DNA of 64,000 nucleotides from VYFG01 sp965221795 (GTDB lineage: Bacteria; Pseudomonadota; Gammaproteobacteria; Arenicellales; Poriferihabitantaceae), in the NCBI GenBank assembly GCA_965221795.1, contig OZ244914.1:1798001-1862000 (forward strand), read 5' to 3'. The notes beneath the pieces are model-generated. The model worked only from the letters and a program-made list of their open reading frames with translations. It did not search any database and was not told the origin of the DNA. The translations under genes were made by a program, and so were the position numbers. The stretch's first letter is position 1, and each line of letters begins with the position of its first letter. Shown piece after piece: positions 54,134-63,273 of the stretch.

Positions 54134-55972
54134 TCAGGAGTGGGGTTCCATGGATGGGGGTGGAGTTGTGATTCCTGGATTCTGTCCCGGGACTTCTGGT
54201 TTTTCCTGCTGTAACCGCCACATTTGGGCATACAGGCCGTGGCGGTTCACCAGAGATTCGTGAGTTCCCTGTTCCACGACTCGTCCCTGGTCGAGCACAA
54301 GGATACGGTCCGCATGGGTCACTGTGGACAGTCGGTGGGCAATGACCAGCGTGGTGCAGTTTTCGGCCACTCGGTCCAAAGCCTGTTGGATGGCTTGTTC
54401 GGAGCGGCTGTCTAGCGAAGAGGTCGCCTCGTCAAACACCAGGATTTGGGCCTGCTTCAGGGCGGCCCGCGCAATCGCCACCCGTTGTTTCTCACCCCCG
54501 GAGAGCTTGAGACCCCGTTCCCCTACCAGGATCTCATATCCCTGTGGATGCTGTTCAATAAACGTATCGATTTGGGCGACCCTAGCCGCTTCCCGGATTT
54601 TTTCCTGCGTGGCACCCTGTTGACCATATCCGATGTTGTATCCGATGGTGTCGTTGAAGAGTACCGTATCTTGTGGCACGACTCCCATCACGCCACGCAG
54701 GCTTTTCAGGGTCAGATCCCGTAAGTCTTGACCATCAATGGTGATACGTCCGGAATCCGGGTCATAAAAGCGCAGGAGCAGCCGGGCCAGAGTGGATTTG
54801 CCGGAACCGGACGGTCCAACCACGGCGACCATCTGCCCGCCTGGAATCTCAAAGTCGATGTGGTCCAGTACGGTTCTGCCATCCTGGTAACCAAAACGAA
54901 CCTCTTCAAAACGAACGGTGCCTGCGGTAAGTTTCAGGGGCCGGGCCTTTGGAGATTCCATCACTTCCGGCACTTCGTCGAGCAGGTCGAACAGTGTCGT
55001 CATATCAATCAGGGAATGGTTCAGGTCCCGATACAGGGAGCCCAGGATGCCGAGGGGGATATAGAGCTGGATCAGGAATGCATTGATCATGGCAAAATCC
55101 CCCAGGGTCAGCTCTCCTACCACGACTCCTTGAGCCGCCATGATCATCAGAATCGTGATACCGGCCGCAATGATCAAGCCTTGGCCGGTATTGAGGAATG
55201 ACAGGGAGTAAAAGCTTTTCAGGTTATCTTGTACCCACTGGTCCAGTGCCTCTCGGTAGCGTTCCATTTCCACGCTTTCATTACCGAACACCTTGACCAT
55301 CTCATAATTCAGCAGGGAGTCCACCGATCGGGTATGGGCATGGGATTCGGCTGCGTTCATGCGCACCCGGAACTGGGTACGCCATCGGGTCACCAGAAAG
55401 GTAAATATGGCATAGACCAGGATGACTGAAACGGTCACTAGGGCAAAGCGAATGTCCAGTTGATACCAGAGGATTGCGAGCACTGCCGCAATCTCCAGCA
55501 CAACGGGTACGATGTTGAGCACGATGATGCGCAGAAAAAAACCGATGGCGGTCGTTCCCCGTTCCATATCCCGGGCCAGCCCCCCGGTCTTCCGGTCGAG
55601 GTGGAATCCCAGGGAAAGTTGCTGCAGGTTGGCAAAAACCTCCGTCGACACCCGAAGGATGATCGCCACGCTGGCATATACGAAAACCATGTTGCGCAAC
55701 TCATTGAATAGTATTGCACCGAATCGCAGCAGACCGTAGGCAATGAGCAGGGCGAGGGGTAACGCCAGGACCGTTGCGGCCTCGTCCGCATCCAGGGCAT
55801 CAAAAATCCACTTGAGAAGGATCGGAACGCTGATATTGGCTCCCCGTGCAGCCACCAGCAATACCATACCGATGGCAATACGCCATCGGTAATTCCACAG
55901 GTAAGGCAGGAGTTTGTAGGCCGCACGCCAGTCTCCCTTTTGGTGGGAGTGAATGGTGGGATGGGGAGACAT
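54134..55972 (-). CDS. Atm1-type ABC exporter (membrane and ATPase domains fused)
   Basis: The 612-residue half-transporter has a six-helix membrane domain (about residues 30-330) and a C-terminal ATPase: Walker A VGPSGSGKSTLARLLLRFYD, signature LSGGEKQRVAIARAALKQAQ, Walker B ILVFDEATSSLDSRSEQAIQ. The FHLDRKTGGLARDMERGTTA and GFFLRIIVLNIVPVVLEIAA stretches are those of Atm1/HMT1-type exporters, which move glutathione-bound metal or sulfur species. A link with the suf genes 10 kb away is possible but not shown. GreB follows closely. Confidence 0.9.
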   Translation of the reverse strand: MSPHPTIHSHQKGDWRAAYKLLPYLWNYRWRIAIGMVLLVAARGANISVPILLKWIFDALDADEAATVLALPLALLIAYGLLRFGAILFNELRNMVFVYASVAIILRVSTEVFANLQQLSLGFHLDRKTGGLARDMERGTTAIGFFLRIIVLNIVPVVLEIAAVLAILWYQLDIRFALVTVSVILVYAIFTFLVTRWRTQFRVRMNAAESHAHTRSVDSLLNYEMVKVFGNESVEMERYREALDQWVQDNLKSFYSLSFLNTGQGLIIAAGITILMIMAAQGVVVGELTLGDFAMINAFLIQLYIPLGILGSLYRDLNHSLIDMTTLFDLLDEVPEVMESPKARPLKLTAGTVRFEEVRFGYQDGRTVLDHIDFEIPGGQMVAVVGPSGSGKSTLARLLLRFYDPDSGRITIDGQDLRDLTLKSLRGVMGVVPQDTVLFNDTIGYNIGYGQQGATQEKIREAARVAQIDTFIEQHPQGYEILVGERGLKLSGGEKQRVAIARAALKQAQILVFDEATSSLDSRSEQAIQQALDRVAENCTTLVIAHRLSTVTHADRILVLDQGRVVEQGTHESLVNRHGLYAQMWRLQQEKPEVPGQNPGITTPPPSMEPHS

Positions 55973-56016
55973 TTGGAGGGTCAGGAGCAGGAATGGATGC
56001 GATTTGAGAGAGTGAC

Positions 56017-56895
56017 TCAGCGTCCGGTGGCATCGGATCGGGAGTCCGCCCGTAAAATGGTTTCCAGTTTGCCACCGGCATCTGGGTCGGTGGACATCCT
56101 GGAACGGGCCAGTTTCAGGGTTCGGACGCCGAGAAGACGGTAGACTTCCCCCAGTTCCGGATTCAGGTGGTGCAGGGCCTCCAGTTCCTTTGCGACCAAG
56201 TCCCAGTCCCCGCGGGCGATCGGTCCGGTCAGGGTCTCTGCGGGCCCGTGGGTGATGATGTTCTCGACAATGCCGGGCAGCACAGTGGCCACCAGGGAGG
56301 ACGCAGTCCGGTGATCAAGGCCGGCGAGATCATATGCCTCCAGGCCGGTTGCAACCAGTGCGTTGAGGCAGTTGCTGATCATAACCCCTGCCGCGTGGTA
56401 CACCAGCTTTCGGTCTGTATCAATGGGAAAGGTACGGCCGCCGATGGCCTGGAAAGCCGGTTGCAAGAGCCGGAGCGCGGCAGCATCTCCCTCGCATGCG
56501 CACCAGGTTCCTTGGAAGTTTCGGATTGAGTGGGTGAAATCGCCAAAGCTGTGGGCCGGATGAATGCTGGCGACTGGACCCCGGATGCCGGCTTCACGCA
56601 GTACATCAGATGACAGGCCTCCCCCCAAGTGGAAAACCGGTACATCCCGGTCGTACAAGTGCGTTGCGACTTCTAGGATGTACTGATCCGGAGTGGCCAC
56701 CAGGTAGAGGTCCGCCGGCCCCAGGCCGGCGGGTGAATCCAGGGCGGTTCCGCCTCCCATGTGTTGGCGGGCAAGACGGGCCGAAGAGGCAGAGCGGGTG
56801 AGGATCTGTCCAATACGGAATACGCCCGCTGCCCGCCAGAGATATCCCAATACCTGTCCGGCACGACCACAGCCGAGAAAACTCAGGGTCTGCAT
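56017..56895 (-). CDS. Rossmann-fold and DUF2520 domain protein
   Basis: The 292-residue protein starts MQTLSFLGCGRAGQVLGYLW, a GxGxxG-like NAD(P)-binding start, then LGPADLYLVATPDQYILEVA and VASIHPAHSFGDFTHSIRNF, and a C-terminal helical DUF2520 part (KLVYHAAGVMISNCLNALVA, LDHRTASSLVATVLPGIVEN). The layout is like ProC/6-phosphogluconate-type oxidoreductases. The substrate is unknown. Homology starts at the ATG at 56895. It sits between a MATE exporter (141 bp upstream) and the Atm1-type gene (44 bp downstream). Confidence 0.85.
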   Translation of the reverse strand: MQTLSFLGCGRAGQVLGYLWRAAGVFRIGQILTRSASSARLARQHMGGGTALDSPAGLGPADLYLVATPDQYILEVATHLYDRDVPVFHLGGGLSSDVLREAGIRGPVASIHPAHSFGDFTHSIRNFQGTWCACEGDAAALRLLQPAFQAIGGRTFPIDTDRKLVYHAAGVMISNCLNALVATGLEAYDLAGLDHRTASSLVATVLPGIVENIITHGPAETLTGPIARGDWDLVAKELEALHHLNPELGEVYRLLGVRTLKLARSRMSTDPDAGGKLETILRADSRSDATGR

Positions 56896-57036
56896 CTGTT
56901 CAGTCGGTGCACGGTCAAGGTGGCAAAAACGCGGGCTCGTATATGCATCATTCGTTGGGGCATGGCTCGGCAAGGCAACCGCTGGCAGTGGATGGTACGG
57001 GAGTGTCCCATGTAGATCAATGTACGATCGCCGGAC

Positions 57037-58422
57037 TCAGCAGGATTCTCCGGGCATTGCGTTGGGATGGGACCGCAGCAGTCGGGAAGAAAGACGCAGG
57101 AATCGCCATGACAGCAAAATGCCGGTGATGGTCACTCCGAGGGTCATTCCCCACCAGATTCCGGTGCCCCCCATCGGGATGCCAAGGGCAAGGTATGCTC
57201 CACCACCGATCCCCATGACCCAGTATCCGAACGCGGCCACCCACATGGGTACCAGGCTGTCCTTGAGTCCCCGCAGGGTTCGGGTCGCAACGGCCTGCAA
57301 GCCATCGAAAATCTGGAAACATACGGCAATCAGGAAGAAGTTCCGAGTCAACCCGGTGACCTCCTCAAACCCGGGGTCTTCGGGAGAGATAAAAAGGGTC
57401 GCAAAGGCTTCGGCGAAATACAGCGGAATGATCAGCAGTATACAGACCAGGAAGACCCCGAGGGCCTTGGCGAGCAGGCCGGCCTGTCGAGCCTGCTGCA
57501 TCCGGTTACAGCCGACAGCCTGGGCCACCCGAATCATACCGGCTTCCGCCATGCCAAGGGCCAGCATGAAGGATAGGCCGACCCATGAGAGAACGATCTC
57601 ATAGGCGGCAAGGGTCGCGGCGCCGATGATGCCGGAGAGAATCGATGCCGCGGAAAACATGCCCGCTTCCAGGAATACCAGCCCAGCCACCGGGATGCCG
57701 AGGGAGACGATTTCAGTCATAACCTTGCGGTTGACATGCCAGTGGCCGGAAAATACCCCATAGCCGCGCAGGGCGCGGGTCCGGTAGACATATGCAAGCA
57801 ATGCAAAGAACATCAGCCAGGATACCAGGGTGGTGGCCAGGCCGGCTCCGGCGAGGCCCATCTCCGGCAATCCAGCGATCCCATATACCAGTAGCCAGGT
57901 CAGCAACCAGTTAATGAGTACTGCCAGGGCGGTGATGATCATGACGATCCGTGGTCGGGACAGGGCTGCCACGAAATACCGCAGGACCGCGAACCAGAGT
58001 ATCGGCAACACCGACCCGCTCAACCAGTGCAAATAATCCCTTGACAAGCTGACGACCACGGGCTCCTGTCCGGTCCAGGCCAGCACTGCATCCAGGTTCC
58101 AGATCAGACCGCTTGCCGGCAGGCCCATCCCAACGGAAAGCAGCAGTCCCTGGCGGACGACCACGCCGGCATCCTGCTTTCGACCACTCCCTTCGGCTTG
58201 GGCACACAGCACGCCAACGATCGAAATCAGGCCCATCAGGATCACCAGGATTTCAAAAGAAAGGTTGCCGGCAATCCCGACCGTTGCGAGAGCATGGTAT
58301 CCGATCTGACCCACCACCATTTTGGTAGTGATGAACATGGCCATCTCCGCCAGGTAGGCCGCTGCCAGGGGGATCGCGATCTGCAGCAGGAGGGCCGATT
58401 CCCTGTGAGTGGAAGAGAACAT
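57037..58422 (-). CDS. MATE-family multidrug exporter
   Basis: The 461-residue protein starts MFSSTHRESALLLQIAIPLA and has about twelve membrane helices. MATE features are MAMFITTKMVVGQIGYHALA in helices 1-2, the repeat-like second half LGIPVAGLVFLEAGMFSAAS, and ASRTLRG-like loop ATRTLRGLKDSLVPMWVAAF. Members export cationic drugs and metabolites by Na+ or H+ antiport, NorM-like. The open frame continues upstream into the M24 gene, but the ATG at 58422 marks the start of homology. It is divergent from the DddP-like gene (147 bp between starts). Confidence 0.9.
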   Translation of the reverse strand: MFSSTHRESALLLQIAIPLAAAYLAEMAMFITTKMVVGQIGYHALATVGIAGNLSFEILVILMGLISIVGVLCAQAEGSGRKQDAGVVVRQGLLLSVGMGLPASGLIWNLDAVLAWTGQEPVVVSLSRDYLHWLSGSVLPILWFAVLRYFVAALSRPRIVMIITALAVLINWLLTWLLVYGIAGLPEMGLAGAGLATTLVSWLMFFALLAYVYRTRALRGYGVFSGHWHVNRKVMTEIVSLGIPVAGLVFLEAGMFSAASILSGIIGAATLAAYEIVLSWVGLSFMLALGMAEAGMIRVAQAVGCNRMQQARQAGLLAKALGVFLVCILLIIPLYFAEAFATLFISPEDPGFEEVTGLTRNFFLIAVCFQIFDGLQAVATRTLRGLKDSLVPMWVAAFGYWVMGIGGGAYLALGIPMGGTGIWWGMTLGVTITGILLSWRFLRLSSRLLRSHPNAMPGESC

Positions 58423-58569
58423 GATCGGGTATGGGACCAGAGAGCCGGAAGTATGTCGGGAAGTATGGGCAGTTCCGGTCGCAATGGACCAGAGTTCGTT
58501 CGCAGGGAGGTTATTGTTCCGGAGCGAGGCTGCTATACTGTAACGTATCAGTCCTGCTGGAGGGATTTC

Positions 58570-59814
58570 ATGACTATTCCCGGATCGGCAATGTCCGTCG
58601 GCAAGATAGCCGTGCGACAGCATGGTGCGATGGAGTATTCCGAGGCACCGGTGGACCTGAACGGGGTGCGCGAATATCGTCTTGGCCGGATTCGTGAGCA
58701 GTTGCAACGCCTTGACTACGCTGGCTTGCTGTTGTTCGATCAGGTCAACTGTCGCTATGCCTGCGATGCCACCAACATGCAGATATGGTGTTCCCATTAC
58801 GAAACCCGCTGTGTGTTCGTGGCCACCGAAGGCCCGATGGTCCTGTTTGATTACGGCCATTTCCCTCACTTGGCGGAAGATCTGCCGTTGATCAGTGAAT
58901 ACCGGGTCAATCCGTCTTTCTATTATTTCACGGCTGGCCCGAATACCGATCGTCGAGCTCATGAGTTCGGTGCGGTCATCGCGGATCTGGTGCGGACGCA
59001 TGGGGGAGGAAATCAGCGTCTTGCTGTGGACAGGCTGTCCTGGACCGGCACGGAACCGCTTTTGAATCAGGGGCTCAGCGTCCATGACGGCCTTGAAGTG
59101 ATGGAGCTGGCCCGGGTGCGCAAGTCTGCGGACGAATTGGTCCTGATGCAAAAGGCGATTGATGTCTGCGAGGTTGGGATGCAGCAAATGCGGGAGGCCC
59201 TGGTGCCTGGCATCACCGAGAATGCCCTCTGGGCTCATCTCCATCAAGCCAACATTTCCCTTGGCGGAGAATGGATTGAAACCCGCCTGCTATCCTCGGG
59301 GCCAAGGACCTACCCCTGGTTCCGGGAATCCTCCATGCGACTGATCGAAGACGGGGACATGGTCAGCTTTGATACGGACTTGATCGGCCCTTATGGTTAC
59401 TGTGCCGACCTGTCACGCAGTTGGGTATGTGGTGACCGGCCGCATGGCCGGCAGCGAAACCTGTATGCCCTTGCCCGGGAGCAGGTTGAGCATAACTGCG
59501 GAATTCTCAGGGCAGGAGTTACTTTTCGGGAGGTGTCGGAGCGGGCCTGGACTATTCCTGCTCAATATGCAGACAACCGATATAGCAGCCTGATTCACGG
59601 CGTAGGGCTTGCAGATGAATATCCATCCATCAAGCATATCCAGGACTTCGAGCGGAAGGGGTATGAGGGCGTCCTTGAGAAAAATATGGTACTGTGTGTA
59701 GAGTCCTACATCGGATCGGAGAAGGAAGGCGAAGGAGTCAAGCTCGAAGAACAGGTGGTGATTACCGAGGAGGGTTGCCGACTGCTGTCCAGCTACCCTC
59801 TCGAGGATTGGTGA
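58570..59814 (+). CDS. DddP-like M24 metalloenzyme, candidate DMSP lyase
   Basis: The 414-residue protein has the pita-bread fold of M24 proteases. GGAGG seven bases before the ATG at 58570 supports this start. It closely follows DddP, the iron-dependent DMSP lyase of marine bacteria: NCRYACDATNMQIW, GGEWIETRLLSSGPRTYPWF, VSFDTDLIGPYGYCADLSRS, SLIHGVGLADEYPSIKHI, LCVESYIG and VKLEEQVVITEEG. The FDTD, ADLS, HGVGLxD, VES and LEE residues correspond to the DddP iron ligands and catalytic Asp as I remember them. Ordinary Xaa-Pro aminopeptidase or another DddP-like activity remains possible. Confidence 0.7.
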   Translation: MTIPGSAMSVGKIAVRQHGAMEYSEAPVDLNGVREYRLGRIREQLQRLDYAGLLLFDQVNCRYACDATNMQIWCSHYETRCVFVATEGPMVLFDYGHFPHLAEDLPLISEYRVNPSFYYFTAGPNTDRRAHEFGAVIADLVRTHGGGNQRLAVDRLSWTGTEPLLNQGLSVHDGLEVMELARVRKSADELVLMQKAIDVCEVGMQQMREALVPGITENALWAHLHQANISLGGEWIETRLLSSGPRTYPWFRESSMRLIEDGDMVSFDTDLIGPYGYCADLSRSWVCGDRPHGRQRNLYALAREQVEHNCGILRAGVTFREVSERAWTIPAQYADNRYSSLIHGVGLADEYPSIKHIQDFERKGYEGVLEKNMVLCVESYIGSEKEGEGVKLEEQVVITEEGCRLLSSYPLEDW

Positions 59815-59868
59815 GAGTCGAGCCCCGCTCCCGCCCGCTGTTACCGCCCCCCTTCTCGCGCCGAGGGT

Positions 59869-62800
59869 TCATGGGCCCGCAGCTTCGTATGCGACCAGTC
59901 TGCCGAGTAACGGATAGTATAGTGCGGTGCGGACCGGCCGTTGCTCCAGGGCCGAGAGCATCTGGCCATACCGGCCCATTATCATCCGATACCGTTCCTT
60001 TTCCGCGTCAATAAAGTGGTCGATCGTGGACTGGTCATCATGTCGGCTTGACTTGAAATCAATGATCCAGCGGACTCCATTGATATCGACGAAACAGCGA
60101 TCCAATACCACGCGGCGCAAGTGCCGGTCATGCATCCCGGTCAGGCCCAATTCGGTGCGTACTTCCGTATGTTCCGGCGCAAAGATCCAGGCTGCCAGAG
60201 GGTCCTCCTGTACTCTCAGCAGGGCAGTCTCCACCTGCTCAAGTGCCTCTCTTGATCGGCTCTTCGGTAGTCCTTGGGCCATCAGCAGGCAACTCCATCT
60301 TTCCCGGTCTTCGGTTCCAAAATCTCGGGATTTCCAGGATTCCCAGCCGAAGGAGTCGATCTCCTCCAGCATTCGGTGCACGACAATGCCAGTGATCCGG
60401 GTCGTTTCCCGGGCCCAGTCAAAATCGATCTTCCCTTCTTCTTCCTGATCGGAGTTTGGGAATCCAGACCTTGGATCGACGGATTTCGGCAACTCGGGCA
60501 AGGTCCATGCCGGGTTAATCCGTTCCAGTGTAGGTGGCAGGACCTCCGGGATATCGGGTTCAGGCCATCGCTCATGACGGTCCAGTTGCTGCGGCGGGAT
60601 GGCTTGGCAGAGCGGATATAGCAGGGAAGTGGCAGACGGGTTGCTGGTTTGAGCGCGGAAGCTGCCAAACAGGTGCAACCGACGTTGGGCACGGGTGCAG
60701 GCCACATAGAGCAAGCGCCCCCGTTCATGGGTCTGGTGGTCCTTTTCCAGCAGTCCCAAATAGTCAAAAAACGGCTGGACCTGGTTTCTTCGTGGCCGGG
60801 TAGAGATCAAGAGACGATCCGGGAATCGTTTCCAGCGAAACAGTTCGGACTGGTCGCTGCGGGGGCTGCGCTGCAGTCCGGGCAGGATCACGGTGGGGAA
60901 TTCGAGACCCTTGGCACTGTGAATGGTCAGCAGCTTGACCTGTTGTACGGTGTGGTTGTCGGCAAAGAGATCTTCCATGGCCAGATTCAGGGTCTCACCG
61001 TGAATGGGCGTGCCATCCGATTCGAGTTCGCGGACCAAGTCGATAAACCGGCGACAGTGTTCGAGATCGGCGGTATCGACTACGGCCGGTCCACCCAGGC
61101 GAATCCAGCATGCCTCAAGGGTACGGTGTAGAGGAAACCGGTGCAGTTCCTGCAGCCCAGCCAGGACGATATTCCGTACCCGGGTCAGCCGAAGGCGGCT
61201 TTCAGGGGGGCAACCGGCGAGGCAGTCTTCATCCTGCAAGGCTTCCGGCACCAGCCTTCGGGGCGGCTCTCCGACCAGGTGAACCAGTTCATCCAAGGTT
61301 GCTCCGCCCCAAGGGGCGCGCAGCAAGCTGAGCCAGGCGACTTGGTCAGCTGGTTGTGCCAGCGTCAGTGTCAGGGATACCAGGTCCTGGACAGCCCGGC
61401 AGTGTGCCAATGATTCCAGCCGGATGCCCTGGAACGGGATGTCGTGGGCCTTGAGGGCGTGCATGATCGCGTTCAGGTGGCTCCGGGAACGTCCCAGCAC
61501 GGCAATCTCTTCCTGCGGGAATTTCTTCAGGGTCTCCGCAATCAGGGAGACCACCCGGTTCGCTTCTGCCTCATGACTGCAGTCGACTGCAGTATGGCAA
61601 AAGACTCCCGAACCTGGGTCCGGCGACTGGAAGGCACTGGCTTCGGTATAGTTGACCGCACCATGAGTGATGTTCCTGTCGGCCGGCATCACCCGGGCAA
61701 AGGTTTGATTGAACCAGTCCACCAGTGCCGGTGCGGAACGGAAGTTAGATGCCAGTGTCAGCTGCGTCGGCCGGATACCGCCAATCCCCCGATCCTGGAC
61801 CGCAAGAAAATTGCCCACTTCTGCGCCACGGAACCGGTAAATCGATTGCATCGGATCGCCTACCAGGAACAGGGTACGCCCATCACCCTCTTCCCAACCG
61901 GCCAGCAGTTTTTCCAGCAACCTCACCTGTCCGACCGAGGTGTCCTGGAATTCATCCAGCAGGATATGCCGCAACTGGTAGTCCAGTGCCAGCGTCAGGT
62001 CGCTGGGCGTCTCCATGTCGCCCAGGGCCCAGTCGGCCCGCTGGGCGATTTCCGTGAAATCTCCCAGATGCTGCTCGGTGAACAGGACCCGAAGCTGGGC
62101 TACAGCCGTGGGCAACAGACCTAGCAAGGCATGGATGGTTTCCCAATCGTCATCGTCGATCACCGGGGATGGCAGGCGGGCTACCCGGACCCAAGCCAGT
62201 CGCAGCGGCTCCGAATCGAACAACTGCCCCAGCAACCTCTTCATGTGTTCTTTCTGGGCGGACGCAAATGCCTTCGCGGTCGTATCGCCGGGTTGGCCGA
62301 TGGGGCCCTGGCCCTTGTGCCATGCGTGAGTCGGAAACCCGATTCGTCTGTCCAGCTGGCGCCGGGGTTGGCCGTCTTTGGTGAGCAACAGATACGCCAG
62401 GGCTTGCCAGCGTGGGAGTGCTTCCACTTCCGGGGCCGGGAAGTCACGGCATTCGAGCCATCCAGACAGTATATGCCGTCCTTCCCGATTACTCGCGTAG
62501 TCGGACTGTTTCAGCTGTTGGGCCGCATAGCGGGCCAAGGCGGCCAGTTTTGATCGCCATTCCGGCGCCAGCAAGAGGTCGCATTCTTGCAGCGTGTCAC
62601 CAACAGTCTGTTGCCGCCATGCCACGAACTGTTCCCGGGAATGGTCCGACAAGTCCTGGATCCAGCCATCCTGCATCCATCGGTCCCGGGTGGCCAGAAT
62701 CTCCACCAACAGCTCCCGGGTCAGGTGACGATTGGCCTCCAGCAGATGCAGCAACCGGGCGCAAGGGCTCGCCAGAGTGCCATCCCGGTCTTCTTCCACC

Positions 62801-63273
62801 ATGCCCAGTGTGGCATCCGCCGCCTGCCGATATAGTCGCGTGGCATCCTCCAATGGAGGGGGTACGGTGCCGAAACGGGCCGACCATGGCATCTTTTTCA
62901 CCAGCTCATAACAGAAGCTGTCAATGGTCTGGATGCGAAGCCGACGTGAATTCCGGGCCAGATTCCATCCCTCCTTCCGGTCGTGTTCACCGGCGGCCCG
63001 TGACAGGCGTACCAGTTCCGCATCGGTCTCCGTCTGACCTCGGGCATCCAGTCCTTGCAGGGCGTTCCGGATCCGCAGCCGCATTTCTGCCGTGGCCTTG
63101 CGAGTGAATGTCACCGCCAGAATCTGCTCCGGAGCCTCGACAGTCGACAACAGCCGGAGAAATCGGCGAACCAGCAGTCCGGTTTTGCCGGAGCCGGCCG
63201 GGGCCTGCACAATAAAGGAGTGCTGCGGGTCCAGCGCCTGCTGGCGCGCGTTGTCATCCACCGGCAAATTCAT
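59869..63273 (-). CDS. addA: AddA-type UvrD-like helicase/exonuclease
   Basis: The 1134-residue protein has the SF1 helicase core and a C-terminal nuclease. Walker A is VQAPAGSGKTGLLVRRFLRL (residues about 22-41), then ILAVTFTRKATAEMRLRIRN, IQTIDSFCYELVKKMPWSAR, LLDEFQDTSVGQVRLLEKLL (motif II), LFLVGDPMQSIYRFRGAEVG, LLTIHSAKGLEFPTVILPGL and YVACTRAQRRLHLFG. The end has GVRWIIDFKSSRHDD, the PD-(D/E)XK nuclease. With AddB it resects broken DNA for recombination, replacing RecBCD. It overlaps addB by ATGA. Confidence 0.9.
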   Translation of the reverse strand: MNLPVDDNARQQALDPQHSFIVQAPAGSGKTGLLVRRFLRLLSTVEAPEQILAVTFTRKATAEMRLRIRNALQGLDARGQTETDAELVRLSRAAGEHDRKEGWNLARNSRRLRIQTIDSFCYELVKKMPWSARFGTVPPPLEDATRLYRQAADATLGMVEEDRDGTLASPCARLLHLLEANRHLTRELLVEILATRDRWMQDGWIQDLSDHSREQFVAWRQQTVGDTLQECDLLLAPEWRSKLAALARYAAQQLKQSDYASNREGRHILSGWLECRDFPAPEVEALPRWQALAYLLLTKDGQPRRQLDRRIGFPTHAWHKGQGPIGQPGDTTAKAFASAQKEHMKRLLGQLFDSEPLRLAWVRVARLPSPVIDDDDWETIHALLGLLPTAVAQLRVLFTEQHLGDFTEIAQRADWALGDMETPSDLTLALDYQLRHILLDEFQDTSVGQVRLLEKLLAGWEEGDGRTLFLVGDPMQSIYRFRGAEVGNFLAVQDRGIGGIRPTQLTLASNFRSAPALVDWFNQTFARVMPADRNITHGAVNYTEASAFQSPDPGSGVFCHTAVDCSHEAEANRVVSLIAETLKKFPQEEIAVLGRSRSHLNAIMHALKAHDIPFQGIRLESLAHCRAVQDLVSLTLTLAQPADQVAWLSLLRAPWGGATLDELVHLVGEPPRRLVPEALQDEDCLAGCPPESRLRLTRVRNIVLAGLQELHRFPLHRTLEACWIRLGGPAVVDTADLEHCRRFIDLVRELESDGTPIHGETLNLAMEDLFADNHTVQQVKLLTIHSAKGLEFPTVILPGLQRSPRSDQSELFRWKRFPDRLLISTRPRRNQVQPFFDYLGLLEKDHQTHERGRLLYVACTRAQRRLHLFGSFRAQTSNPSATSLLYPLCQAIPPQQLDRHERWPEPDIPEVLPPTLERINPAWTLPELPKSVDPRSGFPNSDQEEEGKIDFDWARETTRITGIVVHRMLEEIDSFGWESWKSRDFGTEDRERWSCLLMAQGLPKSRSREALEQVETALLRVQEDPLAAWIFAPEHTEVRTELGLTGMHDRHLRRVVLDRCFVDINGVRWIIDFKSSRHDDQSTIDHFIDAEKERYRMIMGRYGQMLSALEQRPVRTALYYPLLGRLVAYEAAGP

